A stretch of 36,746 nt of DNA, from contig DJVU01000079.1 in assembly GCA_002441345.1 (NCBI GenBank), positions 55,797 through 92,542 of the forward strand. The letters run 5' to 3'. The stretch is from Bacteroidales bacterium UBA6248 (GTDB taxonomy: Bacteria > Bacteroidota > Bacteroidia > Bacteroidales > Lentimicrobiaceae). Each line of letters opens with the position of its first letter. Positions within the stretch are counted from its first letter, which is position 1. Positions 25,043 to 33,645 of this stretch are shown piece after piece. The notes beneath the pieces were generated by a model. The model ran no database searches and was not told the DNA's origin. It was given only the letters and a program-made list of their open reading frames with translations. The position numbers and the translations under genes are program-made.

Positions 25043-27097
25043 ATGAAAAAAATTGTACTACTAACTGCAATTACCATGAGCCTTGTTTTAACGGCCTGCA
25101 ACCAGGGCCGGAAGGAAGAAAGCGGGCAGGATTTCCAGTTCCTGCTTGAACAGTTCGCCGATCTGAAAATCATGCGTTATCAGGTACCGGGATTTGATGA
25201 ACTCACCCTTCAGCAGAAAGAGCTGGTGTATTATCTGAGTCAGGCAGCCCTTGCCGGGCGCGACATACTTTTTGACCAGAACTACAAGTACAATCTGGCC
25301 ATTCGCCGCACCCTTGAAACCATCGCCGAAAATTACCCCGGAAACCGCGATACCGAAGATTTCAAAAACTTCATGATCTACACCAAGCGGGTGTGGTTCA
25401 GCAACGGAATCCATCACCATTATTCAAAAGATAAATTTTTTCCGGAAGTCAGTCCGGAGTACTTTACCTCGCTGATTCGTGAAACCGGTACAGGGAACTT
25501 TCCTTTTCACGATAGTCAGGACCTTGAAGAATTTATCGCAGAAATTATCCCGGTAATCTTTGATCCGGCGATTGCTCCCAAAGCGGTTAGCCAGGAAGCC
25601 GGCAAAGACCTGCTATTGAATTCGGCCTGCAATTTTTACGATGGCGTGACCGAAAAAGAAGCGGAAACCTATTATACTGTACTGAAAAACAATGTAATAA
25701 AAAATGGAGGCGACACGCTTGTCTCATTCGGGCTAAACAGCAGGCTGGTTAAGAAAAACGGAGTTATATCGGAAGAGGTATACAAACTCGGTGGATTGTA
25801 CGGGGAAGCCATTCAGCAGATCGTTTTCTGGCTTAATAAAGCTGCTGAGGTTGCCGAAAATGAGCATCAGAAAGCAGTGATTGAATCGCTTGTAAAATAT
25901 TATGAAACCGGCGATCTCAGAATATGGGATGAATACAATGTATTGTGGGTTAAAGACCTTGATTCCCACGTAGATTTTGTGAACGGATTCATTGAAAATT
26001 ACGGCGATCCAATGGGGCTGAAAGCCACCTGGGAAAGTGTGGTCAACTTTAAAGATCTGCAGGCAACCAAACGGGCCGAAACGATAAGTGCGAATGCCCA
26101 GTGGTTTGAGGATAACTCACCGGTGGAAGCCAGGTTTAAAAAGACCGAAGTAAAAGGAGTGTCGGCAAAAGTAATTACCGCGGCTCAGCTGGGTGGTGAT
26201 TGCTACCCCTCCACTCCTATCGGCATCAACCTGCCGAATGCGGACTGGATTCGCAAAGAGCATGGTTCCAAATCGGTTACCATTGAAAACATCACCTATG
26301 CATACGACCGGGCTGCAATGGGCAACGGGATGATTGAAGAATTTGCAGGATCTCCCGAAGAAATTGAGCTTGCAAAAAAGTACGGAGCACTGGCATCCAA
26401 TCTGCATACCGACCTGCATGAATGCCTTGGCCATGGATCAGGTCAACTGCTTCCGGGTACCCGGGGTGATGAGTTAAAAAACTACGGTTCGCCGCTTGAG
26501 GAAGCCCGGGCTGACTTGTTTGCACTTTATTACATTGCCGATCCCAGGCTTATGGAATTGGGGCTTTACGACAACGAAGGCGTATTTAAGGCTGAATATA
26601 ACAGTTATATCCGCAACGGACTCATCACCCAGCTTACCCGCATCGAACCCGGAAAAACCATTGAACAGGCCCATATGCGCTGCCGGCAGCTGATTGCATC
26701 ATGGAGCTATGAACTTGGGAAAGACCGGAATGTGATAGAAATATTTACCAGAAACGGAAAGACCTTTGTAAAGGTAAACGATCACGATGCATTAAGGGAA
26801 GTTTTCGGACAGATGCTAGCCGAAGTGCAGCGAATTAAATCGGAAGGCGATTACGAAGCCGGCCGCAACCTGGTCGAAAAGTACGCAGTCCGGGTCGATC
26901 AGCAACTGCACAGCGAAGTGCTTTCACGTTTCAAAAAACTGAATATTGCACCATATGGCGGGTTTATAAACCCCGTTTTTGTGCCAGTTACCGAAAACGG
27001 AACTGTAGTGGATATAAAAGTTGAATATCCTGATGATTATACAGAACAGATGATGGATTATTCGAAAAATCACTCGTTTCTGCCAACCTATAATTGA
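25043..27097 (+). CDS. Dipeptidyl peptidase III, family M49, lipoprotein
   Basis: DPP III is a zinc exopeptidase that removes dipeptides from the N-terminus of short peptides. The 684-residue protein carries the M49 hexapeptide zinc site in HECLGHGSGQ (His459, Glu460, His464) and the second motif EEARADLFALYY with the third zinc ligand Glu. Both are close to the form seen in characterised Bacteroides enzymes. I start at 25043 because MKKIVLLTAITMSLVLTAC is a clear lipoprotein signal (lipobox LTAC); the open frame upstream begins with GTG inside comB. It should be anchored in the periplasm or at the outer membrane and feed on imported or released peptides. It ends before a strong terminator. 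Confidence 0.94.
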   Translation: MKKIVLLTAITMSLVLTACNQGRKEESGQDFQFLLEQFADLKIMRYQVPGFDELTLQQKELVYYLSQAALAGRDILFDQNYKYNLAIRRTLETIAENYPGNRDTEDFKNFMIYTKRVWFSNGIHHHYSKDKFFPEVSPEYFTSLIRETGTGNFPFHDSQDLEEFIAEIIPVIFDPAIAPKAVSQEAGKDLLLNSACNFYDGVTEKEAETYYTVLKNNVIKNGGDTLVSFGLNSRLVKKNGVISEEVYKLGGLYGEAIQQIVFWLNKAAEVAENEHQKAVIESLVKYYETGDLRIWDEYNVLWVKDLDSHVDFVNGFIENYGDPMGLKATWESVVNFKDLQATKRAETISANAQWFEDNSPVEARFKKTEVKGVSAKVITAAQLGGDCYPSTPIGINLPNADWIRKEHGSKSVTIENITYAYDRAAMGNGMIEEFAGSPEEIELAKKYGALASNLHTDLHECLGHGSGQLLPGTRGDELKNYGSPLEEARADLFALYYIADPRLMELGLYDNEGVFKAEYNSYIRNGLITQLTRIEPGKTIEQAHMRCRQLIASWSYELGKDRNVIEIFTRNGKTFVKVNDHDALREVFGQMLAEVQRIKSEGDYEAGRNLVEKYAVRVDQQLHSEVLSRFKKLNIAPYGGFINPVFVPVTENGTVVDIKVEYPDDYTEQMMDYSKNHSFLPTYN

Positions 27098-27124
27098 TCC
27101 GGAAAACTTATAAAGCTTTTAAGG

Positions 27125-27168
27125 GAAGCCCGGTAAATCAAATCTGATATGCCGGACTTCTTTTTTTT
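27125..27168 (+). terminator. Intrinsic terminator after DPP III gene
   Basis: GAAGCCCGG (27125-27133) pairs with CCGGACTTC (27152-27160) with one mismatch, followed by eight T residues. Confidence 0.8.
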
Positions 27169-27217
27169 CAAAAACATCCGGCAATGAAAACTCGCTGCAC
27201 CGAACCTTTTCATCTGA

Positions 27218-27250
27218 TTTGAGTTATATAAACCGCAATTTGTAATTTTA
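27218..27250 (+). promoter_or_regulatory. Promoter of the porin gene
   Basis: TTTG (27218-27221), a 21-base spacer and TAATTTTA (27243-27250, seven of eight to TAnnTTTG), about 20 bases before the start codon. Confidence 0.5.
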
Positions 27251-27275
27251 CCAGATTTTTTCAGGAAAAATGCCG

Positions 27276-28475
27276 ATGATAAAACGATTCTTACTGCTTA
27301 CCAGCTTCTTTCTTCTTACTATTTCTGTTCTCCGGGCTCAGACCGAGGTTGATGAACGCGCAATGATCTCATTCCGTAAAGGATTGGGATTTAATGCACC
27401 CGACAGTATTTTCGGGGTCAACATCCGGCTCAGGATGCAAAACCGGATGTTATTCAATCTGAACGAAGATTTAGCTATTGAAGACATTGAAGCCAGGGTC
27501 AGCCGGCTTCGGTTGCGTTTCGACGGATACATACTGAGTGAAAAGCTAACCTATTACCTTCAGTTGTCGTTTTCGCGGGGTGATCAGGACTGGGACAATA
27601 GTCATGTACCCAATGTAGTGCGAGATGCGATGGTCTATTATCATTTCAACCCTAAGTTTTACGTTGGGTTCGGGCAGGGAAAACTTCCGGGAAACCGGGA
27701 GCGGATTGTTTCGAGCGGGCAGCAGCAGTTCTGGGATCGTTCGCACGTGAATGCCAACTACACCCTTGACCGGGATTTCGGCTTATTCGGCTATTACAGC
27801 AGCAATTTCGGGGATGTTCACTACAACCTTAAGGGAGCGATATCCACCGGTGACGGGCGAAATCAGCTGAAGTCGGACAATGGACTGATGTACACAGGCA
27901 GGATTGAACTGATGCCGTTGGGAAAATTTGTGCGCGACGGAGATTTTTCGGCCGGCGACCTGGAATTTGAAAAGACTCCGAAACTGGCGCTTGCCGGGGG
28001 ATACTCTGTAAATAAAAATGCCCGCCGCACAAGAGGAACCATCGGAACCGAGCTTTATGAAGGCCGTGATTTGCAAGGCGCTTTCGCAGATATTCTCTTC
28101 AAATACAGGGGATGGGCATTTTCGTCGGAATACATCAGCCGCACTACCAGTGAAACAGCTTTTACCTATAATCCTCTGGATTCGGCACAATCGGCACTGG
28201 TAAATGTTGGGCAGGGAGTCAACACGCAGCTGAGTTACTGCTTCCCGAATTACTGGGAGGTGGCATTACGGTATGCGTTTATCGAACCCGATCACGAACT
28301 CAGGGATGACATGAAAAAAGACACCTACTATGTAGTGGGTGTCAATAAGTACATTCGCAAACACCTTACCAAGGTGCAGGCAGCCGCAGGCTACCGGACC
28401 CAGGAATCCTACCTTCAGAGCGTTCCGGGGAAGAACAACTGGATCGTTGTGTTCCAGGTTGAGCTTGGAATCTAA
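27276..28475 (+). CDS. OprO/OprP-type porin
   Basis: An outer-membrane porin of 399 residues. The ATG at 27276 is 9 bases after AGGA; an in-frame ATG at 27270 (two residues longer) is too close to it. A signal peptide (MIKRFLLLTSFFLLTISVLR, ending AQ) precedes the barrel. The sequence RVSRLRLRFDGYILSEKLTY, GFGQGKLPGNRERI, RDFGLFGYYSS and GWAFSSEYISR, with strands alternating to the end, is typical of the phosphate-selective porin O/P family. The family name does not guarantee phosphate selectivity here. It has its own promoter and no phosphate-uptake gene nearby. No Pho-type regulatory site was identified. Confidence 0.85.
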   Translation: MIKRFLLLTSFFLLTISVLRAQTEVDERAMISFRKGLGFNAPDSIFGVNIRLRMQNRMLFNLNEDLAIEDIEARVSRLRLRFDGYILSEKLTYYLQLSFSRGDQDWDNSHVPNVVRDAMVYYHFNPKFYVGFGQGKLPGNRERIVSSGQQQFWDRSHVNANYTLDRDFGLFGYYSSNFGDVHYNLKGAISTGDGRNQLKSDNGLMYTGRIELMPLGKFVRDGDFSAGDLEFEKTPKLALAGGYSVNKNARRTRGTIGTELYEGRDLQGAFADILFKYRGWAFSSEYISRTTSETAFTYNPLDSAQSALVNVGQGVNTQLSYCFPNYWEVALRYAFIEPDHELRDDMKKDTYYVVGVNKYIRKHLTKVQAAAGYRTQESYLQSVPGKNNWIVVFQVELGI

Positions 28476-28508
28476 AAAACTTCTGGGATCAGTCCGGGGA
28501 CATCCGGC

Positions 28509-28940
28509 TTAGTGACCGCAGGAGCAACCGCTGCAGCCTCCTCCGTAGAGATCGTCCTCTTCGTAACCGGATCCGCAACTGCCGGTTGAACAACTGCCGC
28601 TTGAACAACTGCTGCTTTCGATAAATTTCACCGGCAATCCAGCCTGAAACCATGCCTGAATGCCTCCGGCAATATAGGCTACGTTTTCAAAGCCCTGGTG
28701 ATGCAAAAGATTGGCGGCCTTGAAACCACTGGCTTCGTCAAAACCACCGGCAACGTACAAAGGCGACTTATCCATCCACTGAAGTTTTTCCAGCAGCTGA
28801 AGAAGTGTAATCTGGGTGGCTTCGATACCGTCATAAGTAACCGAGCTGTTGCCTTCCTCATCCATAACATCGATAAACTGAGCCCCTTCCTGAATTTTGG
28901 GCATTACCTCCTCGGGCTGAAGTTTCAAAATTTCTGACAT
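28509..28940 (-). CDS. Rhodanese-like domain protein lacking the catalytic Cys, with Cys-rich tail
   Basis: A 143-residue cytosolic protein. Residues about 5-105 follow the rhodanese fold: QFIDVMDEE near the first strand, then SPLYVAGGFDEASGFKAANL and the closing VAYIAGGIQAWFQAGLP. In active rhodaneses the loop after the LYV strand begins with a catalytic Cys (CxxGxRS); here it reads AGGFDEAS, so sulfurtransferase activity is unlikely. The C-terminal 35 residues form a Gly/Ser/Cys-rich tail with Cys112, 117, 122, 136, 139 and 141 plus a terminal His, which looks like a metal-binding or sulfur-handling segment. I start at 28940 because a perfect -7 element lies 25 bases upstream and the longer frame would begin inside it. 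Confidence 0.85.
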   Translation of the reverse strand: MSEILKLQPEEVMPKIQEGAQFIDVMDEEGNSSVTYDGIEATQITLLQLLEKLQWMDKSPLYVAGGFDEASGFKAANLLHHQGFENVAYIAGGIQAWFQAGLPVKFIESSSCSSGSCSTGSCGSGYEEDDLYGGGCSGCSCGH

Positions 28941-28964
28941 ATGTTTATGTGTATTTTCGAATGG

Positions 28965-28972
28965 CAAAATTA
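28965..28972 (-). promoter_or_regulatory. -7 promoter element for the rhodanese-like gene
   Basis: The minus strand reads TAATTTTG, a perfect TAnnTTTG, 25 bases before the chosen start. Confidence 0.5.
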
Positions 28973-29098
28973 CCTAAAAAAGATACACTCTGTACATATC
29001 GCAAGGCAAGTGTCCGCGTGAAAAGTTAAGGAGACGGCAACATACGCAAAGGTGTAGCGTTATCAAGACAATAAAAAGCATCAAAGAAGACTGCAATC

Positions 29099-29779
29099 GT
29101 GGAAAACAGAAAGACAAGGAGGGTCAGGCGCAAGCCGGCATTCAGTCGGGAGCTGAAGAAAAAAGAGGAACTGGCAAACACGTGGTCACATGCCGCCGGA
29201 ATTCTGGTTGCCGTAGCGGCTACCGCGCTGCTGGCGGTATTTGCCGCCCTGTACGGGAATGTATGGCACATAGTAAGTTTTAGCATTTTCGGCTCTTCCA
29301 TGCTTTTGCTGTATGTTGCTTCCACGGCATTTCACGGAGTCGGGAAACCCAGGTTGAAATACATGCTGAACAAAGCAGACCACATCGCAATCTATTTTCT
29401 GATAGCGGGATCCTATACTCCTTTGGCCTTAACGGTACTGAGAGGGTGGATTGGCTGGACGCTGTTCGGGCTGGTGTGGGCACTTGCCATTGCCGGACTA
29501 ATATTCAAAGGCTGGTTTTATACTGCACGGTACCGAAAACTGTCGGCCTGGCTGTACGTTGCCATGGGCTGGCTAGTGGTAATCGTGATTGTGCCCGTAA
29601 TAAGGAATACTCCGGGAATAACGCTCTGGCTTTTGCTTGCGGGCGGCATAAGTTACACAGCAGGTGCACTTTTTTACCTGCAAAAGCACAAACGATTTTA
29701 TCATATGATTTTCCACCTTTTCGTGCTTTGCGGAAGTATACTCCACTTCCTTGCAATACTGTTTTTACTTCCTTTGTAG
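29099..29779 (+). CDS. Hemolysin III / PAQR-family membrane protein
   Basis: A 226-residue integral membrane protein with seven predicted helices. Family motifs are present: ELANTWSHAAGI at the first helix, STAFHG, the DHIAIYFLIAGSYTP segment and the C-terminal HMIFHLFVLCGSILHF. The conserved Ser, Asp and His residues (SH, FH, DH, and FH with LH near the end) form the presumed metal-binding site of the PAQR/hemolysin III superfamily. The start is GTG, as no ATG occurs before the first helix. Hemolysin III proteins are widespread in non-pathogens and the name does not imply toxicity; roles in membrane homeostasis are proposed. It is monocistronic. Confidence 0.93.
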   Translation: MENRKTRRVRRKPAFSRELKKKEELANTWSHAAGILVAVAATALLAVFAALYGNVWHIVSFSIFGSSMLLLYVASTAFHGVGKPRLKYMLNKADHIAIYFLIAGSYTPLALTVLRGWIGWTLFGLVWALAIAGLIFKGWFYTARYRKLSAWLYVAMGWLVVIVIVPVIRNTPGITLWLLLAGGISYTAGALFYLQKHKRFYHMIFHLFVLCGSILHFLAILFLLPL

Positions 29780-30204
29780 AAGAAACCCGGCATCCACAAC
29801 CACTTTGCAAGCCACCGGCTGTTAAGTTCGTATGAAAATTACTGCAGGCTCCCTGTGATTTGCGAACCGGCACTTCCGGAATTCCGGTAAAACTACCCGA
29901 GTTACCGGAACCCATTTACCGACGATGGATTCATGAGAATTCGCATCACTGCGCCTTAATTACCCGCTGTTTCCATCCGGTCTGAAAAACATCCCCGGGG
30001 AACTTATTGAAACTCGTACTACAACTTTCAGGCGTATCTGCCTGCTTCATCCACTCTGACAACCAGGAGAAGGCTTTTAAGCGATGATTATTAGTCTTCC
30101 AGTAAGGAAAAACTTACTAAAACGGAAATGTAACGTACGTTTTGCAGATGCCCGGCACCCGGAAGAATATGTGCTGACAAAAAAAATGTTAAAAAAATAT
30201 CAGA
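29780..30204. other. Gene-free gap upstream of tetR with short palindromes
   Basis: No coding region is supported between hemolysin III and tetR. The stretch contains a TCCGGA/TTCCGG cluster around 29874-29887, an inverted repeat AGTAAG-N6-CTTACT (30101-30118), and the palindrome AACGTACGTT (30132-30141). Any of these could be regulatory, but none matches a site I know. Confidence 0.3.
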
Positions 30205-30228
30205 GTTAGTGAACATTTACTAACTTTG
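30205..30228 (+). promoter_or_regulatory. TetR operator overlapping the tetR -7 element
   Basis: GTTAGTGAACATTTACTAAC (30205-30224) is an inverted repeat with perfect 6-base arms. It overlaps TAACTTTG (30221-30228), a perfect -7 TAnnTTTG, so a bound repressor would block the promoter. A near-copy lies before the RND gene at 31310. Confidence 0.65.
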
Positions 30229-30295
30229 CTGCGTTTACAAAATAACCCGGCTAATTCCGGGGTAAGAAAAAAAATAATCAGAAAACAAAGTTGAA

Positions 30296-30880
30296 ATGAC
30301 CGGGACACAAACAGACCGTCAGCGTGAAATTGCCGATGCAGCGCTGGATCTTATTCACGAAAAAGGGATTCAGGGACTTACAATAAAGAATCTGGCTGGA
30401 CGGATCGGTGTGACAGAACCGGCGATATACCGGCACTATGAAAATAAAATACACATACTCACCACCATTCTGGAGGTATTCCGGACTAACACGTTACGGA
30501 TCTTCGAGAGCGGGCTGAGCGAACACCACCATACGCTTGACAAGATTGAACGCTTGTTTGGCAGTCATTTCCGTTACATAGCAGGAAAACCTTCGGTGGC
30601 ATCTGTAATTTTCTCAGAAGAAATTTTCAAGAATGAACCCGAATTAATACGATCGATTAATGATGTTATCGGGCATAACCAGGAAATGCTGGTTGCGATG
30701 ATTCGCAGCGGACAGCAAAAGGGAGAACTTAGAAACGATCTGCCTGCAGAGCATCTGGCTTTGGTAATAATGGGTTCATTGCGATTGTTTGTAAAAAAAT
30801 GGCAATTATCGGGTTTTTCGTTCGACCTGGTGCGCGAGGGCAGCTCATTAATTTCGTCAATAAAATTACTAATCACCTAA
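30296..30880 (+). CDS. TetR/AcrR-family transcriptional regulator
   Basis: A 194-residue repressor. Residues 8-55 form the TetR DNA-binding domain: REIADAALDLIHEKGIQGLT, KNLAGRIGVTEPAIYRHYEN with the recognition helix TEPAIYRHY, then helix 4 KIHILTTILE. The C-terminal domain (about 60-194) is all-helical and binds an unknown ligand. It shares a transcription unit with the cupin gene (14 bases apart). A near-palindromic site over its own promoter is repeated upstream of the RND operon, so it most likely represses both. Such regulators typically respond to hydrophobic molecules that the controlled pump exports. Confidence 0.93.
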   Translation: MTGTQTDRQREIADAALDLIHEKGIQGLTIKNLAGRIGVTEPAIYRHYENKIHILTTILEVFRTNTLRIFESGLSEHHHTLDKIERLFGSHFRYIAGKPSVASVIFSEEIFKNEPELIRSINDVIGHNQEMLVAMIRSGQQKGELRNDLPAEHLALVIMGSLRLFVKKWQLSGFSFDLVREGSSLISSIKLLIT

Positions 30881-30893
30881 TAATAAATAGCTT

Positions 30894-31232
30894 ATGAAAA
30901 TTGTTGATGTTAAGGCAACTGCAATAACTGAAACTCCGCACAAAGTTGATGTACGGAAACTCTATGACCAGGAAACCGCTCAGGCGATGCATATTACGCT
31001 TCAGCCCGGAGAATCGCTTAAACCCCATATTACCCCGGTGGATGTCTTCTTTTATATTCTTGAAGGGAATGCCGATGTAAGGGTTGGAGATGAAACAAAA
31101 ACCGTTGCCGCCGATCACCTGGTTGAAAGTCCGAAAGACATACCCCACTGCCTGTCAAACAACTCGGGCAGCACTGCCCGGATTCTGGTAGTAAAAGCAC
31201 CAAAGCCAATGAGCAGCGCAAGGTTATTGTAA
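30894..31232 (+). CDS. Small cupin-domain protein
   Basis: A 112-residue single-domain cupin. Motif 1 is PGESLKPHITPVDVFFYILEG: His45 and Glu57 are kept, but the second His of the HxH pair is Thr47. Motif 2 is SPKDIPHCLSN with His85. Three of the usual four metal ligands therefore remain, so metal binding is possible but altered. No signal peptide. The gene follows tetR by 14 bases and is closed by a terminator, so it is co-expressed with the repressor; it might bind or modify the inducing molecule. Its real function is unknown. Confidence 0.85.
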   Translation: MKIVDVKATAITETPHKVDVRKLYDQETAQAMHITLQPGESLKPHITPVDVFFYILEGNADVRVGDETKTVAADHLVESPKDIPHCLSNNSGSTARILVVKAPKPMSSARLL

Positions 31233-31242
31233 CCAACTTACG

Positions 31243-31299
31243 AATAAGGTCCTGAATGCTGGCGAATTAACCATCGGACACCAGGCACCTTATTTTTTT
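31243..31299 (+). terminator. Intrinsic terminator after the cupin gene
   Basis: AATAAGGTCCTG (31243-31254) pairs with CAGG-C-ACCTTATT (31282-31294, one bulge), followed by a run of T residues to 31299. It separates tetR-cupin from the RND operon, so the latter needs its own promoter. Confidence 0.75.
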
Positions 31300-31309
31300 C
31301 AAACCCTAA

Positions 31310-31329
31310 GTTAGTTAATATTAACAAAC
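31310..31329 (+). promoter_or_regulatory. TetR operator upstream of the RND operon
   Basis: GTTAGTTAATATTAACAAAC is a near-perfect palindrome (central TTAATATTAA) and matches the site at the tetR promoter at 16 of 20 positions. TAAGTTAG (31307-31314, seven of eight to TAnnTTTG) overlaps its left end. It ends 8 bases before the start codon. Confidence 0.65.
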
Positions 31330-31337
31330 ATAAAATC

Positions 31338-33626
31338 ATGAAAAACAAAACAGCGAGTCTGATCAGAGCCTGGGGGATTGTTATAATAATCGCGGTGGCT
31401 ACATTATTTTTTGGTTTGTCGATGGCAAAAAATTCCAGGATGGAAACCGACCTTGACAAATACATGCCTGCTGATCATCCATCCTTTATATTCAGCGATC
31501 AGGCGGAGGAATGGTTCAACATAAAGGATGGAATCCTGATTGCCATTGAAAACAAGCAAGGCATATACAATCCGGGAACACTTGACAAGATAAGTAAAAT
31601 CACGCGTCAGTTACAGGAAATGGATGAATTTGACGACAACGATGTGATTTCGCTATCCACAGCCGACAACATTACCGGATCGGAAGACGGAATGGATGTC
31701 CGGTCATTTTTCAGTCATATACCTGAGGGGGCAGACGAACTGACTGAATTGCGTGAAGAAGTCAAACAAAACGACATGGCCTACCGAAGGCTTGTATCGG
31801 AAGATGAAACTACGGGTTTGATTGTAGCCGGTATGAATGATGATGAATTTACGCCGGAATTTTATGAACGGATACTGGAATTTGCCAAATCGTTTGAGGA
31901 TGAAAATAACAGGATTTACGTAGCCGGACGACCGATTGTGGAAGGAACCATGGCGCTGCTGGGACCGGCAGACATGAAGCGGATGGTACCCCTGGTTCTT
32001 GCCGTAATAGCATTGGTGCTGTATGTGTTATTGCGCAGCAAGAGAGCAGCACTGGCTACGCTGATAACCGTATTTGTAAGTACGGTATGGGCCTTCGGAC
32101 TGATGGCAGTTACAAAAGTACCGATTTACTCCGTTTCCACCATGATGCCGGTAATGCTCATTGCCATTGGCGTTGCCTATGGTATTTACTTCTACAACCA
32201 TCTGAACCGGATAATTTCTGAAAACCCGGAACGTACAATACAGGAAGCAACCCGGCTGACCGTGCAAGCATTGTGGAAGCCTCTGTCAATGGCCGCATTT
32301 ACGACCATTATAGGCTTTATTTCATTGCTGACCTCGCAGGTATACCCGATAAAATACTTCGGAGTTTTTACGGCTGCCGGAATATTTGCCGCTTTTCTCC
32401 TGACTCTTCTGTTTCTGCCTGCGGCTGTTATAATTGGAGGCTACACGGGTGAGAAAGCGGGAAAGCAAAAAAGCTCCGGTAAATTCAATTCGGCACTTCG
32501 CAAATTTACCGATGTCCTGCTGGAAAGAAAAAAAACCGTATACATCTCTCTTTTAGTTGTAACAGTACTCTCCATTATCGGAATTCAGAGGGTGTGGATA
32601 AATTCAAGCTTTCTCGACAAATTTGAAACCGACAGCGACATCGTACTTACGGATGCATTCGTAAACAGCAAATTTGGAGGAACATCAACCCTGAATGTAA
32701 TCCTGGAAAGTACGGAATACGATGCATTTAAAAATCCCGAGAATCTAAGGTTGATAGACGAAATGCAAGCGGAAACCATGCAGCTTCCCAAAGTAGGAAA
32801 TTCGTTTTCGCTTGCCGATTATCTGAAACGCATGAACAGGGTGATGAATGCCGATAGTATGAAGTACTTTGCAATACCCGAAAGCAGCGAAATGACCGCA
32901 CAATATCTGCTGTTGTATGAAATGTCGGGAGATCCTGAAAACCTTACCAAAGTAGTAAACTACGACTACAACCTGACTAATATAACCTTTCAGCTTAAGG
33001 GGGATGATTCCAGAACCATTAACGAAGCACTCAGCGTAATAGAAAACTATAACCAGCGCTTCAACGAAAAAGGCATCACCCTGAAGTATGCCGGCTCGGG
33101 ATACAAAGCATTGATATTTAGCGATCTGATCTTAGAGGGGCAAATACTTAGCATTGTCATCTCTCTTCTTGTGGTGATTATATTGCTCTCGGTTATGTTT
33201 CGCAGTATAAAAGCCGGATTGGCAGGGTCGGTTCCCATCCTTGTTACAGCACTGATCAGTTTTGGTGTAATGGGAATCCTGAATATCCCCTTAAGTACAA
33301 CAACCGCTTTGCTCTCGAGTATTGCCATCGGAATCGGGATCGATTACGCCATTCACTTTATGCAGCATTACCGGGTAAACCTGCATAAGAGCGGCAACAG
33401 CCTTAATGCCATACATACTACCATGAACCAGACCGGTAAGGCAATTATTTATAATGCTGTTGTTGTAATAGCCGGTTTTCTGGTGCTTCTGTTCTCAGTA
33501 TTTCCACCCAACCGCACGCTTGGCGCTTTAGTGTCGATGAATATGTTCACAAGTTTAGCCGGAACACTTACCATTATGATGGTTCTGGTTTATTCGTCGC
33601 GCATTTTCCTTAAAAGAAAACAGTAA
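31338..33626 (+). CDS. RND/MMPL-family transporter permease
   Basis: A 762-residue inner-membrane transporter with the duplicated RND layout: one helix (about 12-30), a periplasmic loop of about 180 residues, a block of helices (about 217-375, with IAIGVAYGIYFYNHL and the GFISLLTSQVYPIK segment), then the same again (helix near 405, loop to about 590, helices to the end with SIAIGIGIDYAIHFM). The Asp in GIGIDYAIHF is placed like the proton-relay residue of the family. No adaptor (HlyD) or TolC gene is present. This fits MMPL/HpnN-type transporters that move lipids rather than AcrB-type tripartite drug pumps. It heads a tight operon with three envelope proteins. Confidence 0.9.
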   Translation: MKNKTASLIRAWGIVIIIAVATLFFGLSMAKNSRMETDLDKYMPADHPSFIFSDQAEEWFNIKDGILIAIENKQGIYNPGTLDKISKITRQLQEMDEFDDNDVISLSTADNITGSEDGMDVRSFFSHIPEGADELTELREEVKQNDMAYRRLVSEDETTGLIVAGMNDDEFTPEFYERILEFAKSFEDENNRIYVAGRPIVEGTMALLGPADMKRMVPLVLAVIALVLYVLLRSKRAALATLITVFVSTVWAFGLMAVTKVPIYSVSTMMPVMLIAIGVAYGIYFYNHLNRIISENPERTIQEATRLTVQALWKPLSMAAFTTIIGFISLLTSQVYPIKYFGVFTAAGIFAAFLLTLLFLPAAVIIGGYTGEKAGKQKSSGKFNSALRKFTDVLLERKKTVYISLLVVTVLSIIGIQRVWINSSFLDKFETDSDIVLTDAFVNSKFGGTSTLNVILESTEYDAFKNPENLRLIDEMQAETMQLPKVGNSFSLADYLKRMNRVMNADSMKYFAIPESSEMTAQYLLLYEMSGDPENLTKVVNYDYNLTNITFQLKGDDSRTINEALSVIENYNQRFNEKGITLKYAGSGYKALIFSDLILEGQILSIVISLLVVIILLSVMFRSIKAGLAGSVPILVTALISFGVMGILNIPLSTTTALLSSIAIGIGIDYAIHFMQHYRVNLHKSGNSLNAIHTTMNQTGKAIIYNAVVVIAGFLVLLFSVFPPNRTLGALVSMNMFTSLAGTLTIMMVLVYSSRIFLKRKQ

Positions 33627-33645
33627 AACAGACAAACCGAAGAAG

